From Clostridia bacterium (GTDB lineage: Bacteria > Bacillota > Clostridia > Oscillospirales > CAG-272): DNA of 39,241 bases. Below, in pieces: positions 38,985 to 39,241 of this stretch. A program made the position numbers and the translations under genes. The stretch is taken from positions 1-39,241 of the forward strand of contig JAGALA010000036.1 of NCBI GenBank assembly GCA_017625935.1. Reading direction: 5' to 3'. The stretch's first letter is position 1, and each line of letters opens with the position of its first letter. The notes under the pieces were generated by a model, which ran no database searches, was not told where the DNA came from, and saw only the letters and a program-made list of their open reading frames with translations.

Positions 38985-39241
38985 TACAACGCCGCGCGTT
39001 GATTTTACCTGTAGGGGTCGACGTCCTCGACGTCCCGTTTCATTCGGTACGCACCCAACAAGACGGGAGGAGCAAGCCCCTCCCCTACAAGGTGTATGTT
39101 ATTTTACGGCGGACGACCACGGGGTTCCCCAAAAGTCCTTGCGACTTTTGGGGGTTCACGACCAATGGTGCCCCTACGAAAAAAAGATAAACAAATGTAG
39201 GGGGCGACGTCCTCGACGTCCCGTTTCATTCGGTGCGCACC
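38985..39241. repeat. Repeat island running off the window end
   Basis: AACGC-CGC-GCGTT hairpin, a GTAGGGG/GACGTC module, a GGGAGG-AGCAAGCC-CCTCCC hairpin (39064-39083), then 39110-39241, which is a perfect inverted copy of 23426-23557. The window stops inside the module. Confidence 0.82.

Noticed and set aside
1..39241. tRNA, rRNA, integrase or transposase genes
   Set aside because: None found on reading both strands; repeats here seem to be non-autonomous.

Overview
The window looks like one contig of an uncultured gut-type Clostridia (Bacillota) genome. This rests on strong AGGAGG-type ribosome sites, a dozen or more recognisable TTGACA-17-TATAAT promoters, short A/T-flanked terminators, a plant-glycan glycosidase set, a sigma/beta-propeller pair, an FMN-riboswitch RibU and a BspA-like leucine-rich protein. 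No rRNA, tRNA, CRISPR-cas, phage, integrase or transposase gene was found. Both window ends fall inside dispersed repeats, so they are probably assembly breaks.

Layout. 1-3540: a repeat island, then an ECF sigma factor overlapping a membrane beta-propeller protein. 3541-5520: a 117-bp repeat pair beside a DUF559 nuclease and glycerate kinase (minus strand). 5531-11024: a plus-strand glycosidase operon (GH36-like, GH43, GH78). 11294-14470: minus-strand small membrane proteins, a sugar O-acetyltransferase, a GNAT and a DUF2156 protein. 14515-17650: an FGGY sugar kinase overlapping an endonuclease/exonuclease/phosphatase-family protein, then a membrane protein. 18217-20390: a divergent EF-G-like GTPase (minus). 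20494-23137: a DUF4091 protein and a lipid kinase. 24075-26686: an esterase lipoprotein, and RibU behind an FMN riboswitch (minus). 26694-27774: L-asparaginase I. 28043-28842: MscL (minus). 29899-32908: a two-gene chromate transporter overlapping a GH127 beta-L-arabinofuranosidase (minus). 33319-35176: an LRR surface protein (minus). 35206-36533: a regulator with two DNA-binding domains. 37206-38805: two Cys-rich proteins. The enzymes together suggest use of hemicellulose/pectin side chains (galactose, xylose, rhamnose, arabinose, esterified residues) with downstream sugar phosphorylation; no sugar transporter is present.

The unusual layer is intergenic. (1) Many gaps carry tandem arrays in which a constant 7-10 nt linker (ATGAATT, GATGATAT, GATTCCAT, ATTTCAT or TATGATT) alternates with short perfect or near-perfect hairpins whose stem sequences differ from unit to unit while base pairing is kept. 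The same hairpins recur in different arrays, like a vocabulary. ATGAATT arrays mostly lie just 3' of a gene and read on that gene's strand. (2) A second family of two-hairpin miniature elements sits where a gene end has been duplicated: the start of the GH43 gene, the end of mscL, the end of the dual-HTH regulator gene and perhaps the end of the GH78 gene. One intact gene always remains on the same side of the element and a short relic of the same gene end on the other. In the regulator case the two copies differ only by synonymous changes. (3) A third dispersed module (GTAGGGG hairpins with GACGTC words) links the arrays into islands and has also entered the FMN riboswitch and the mscL leader. 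I regard (1) and (2) as the best candidates for something undescribed; their mechanism is inference and no search could be run.
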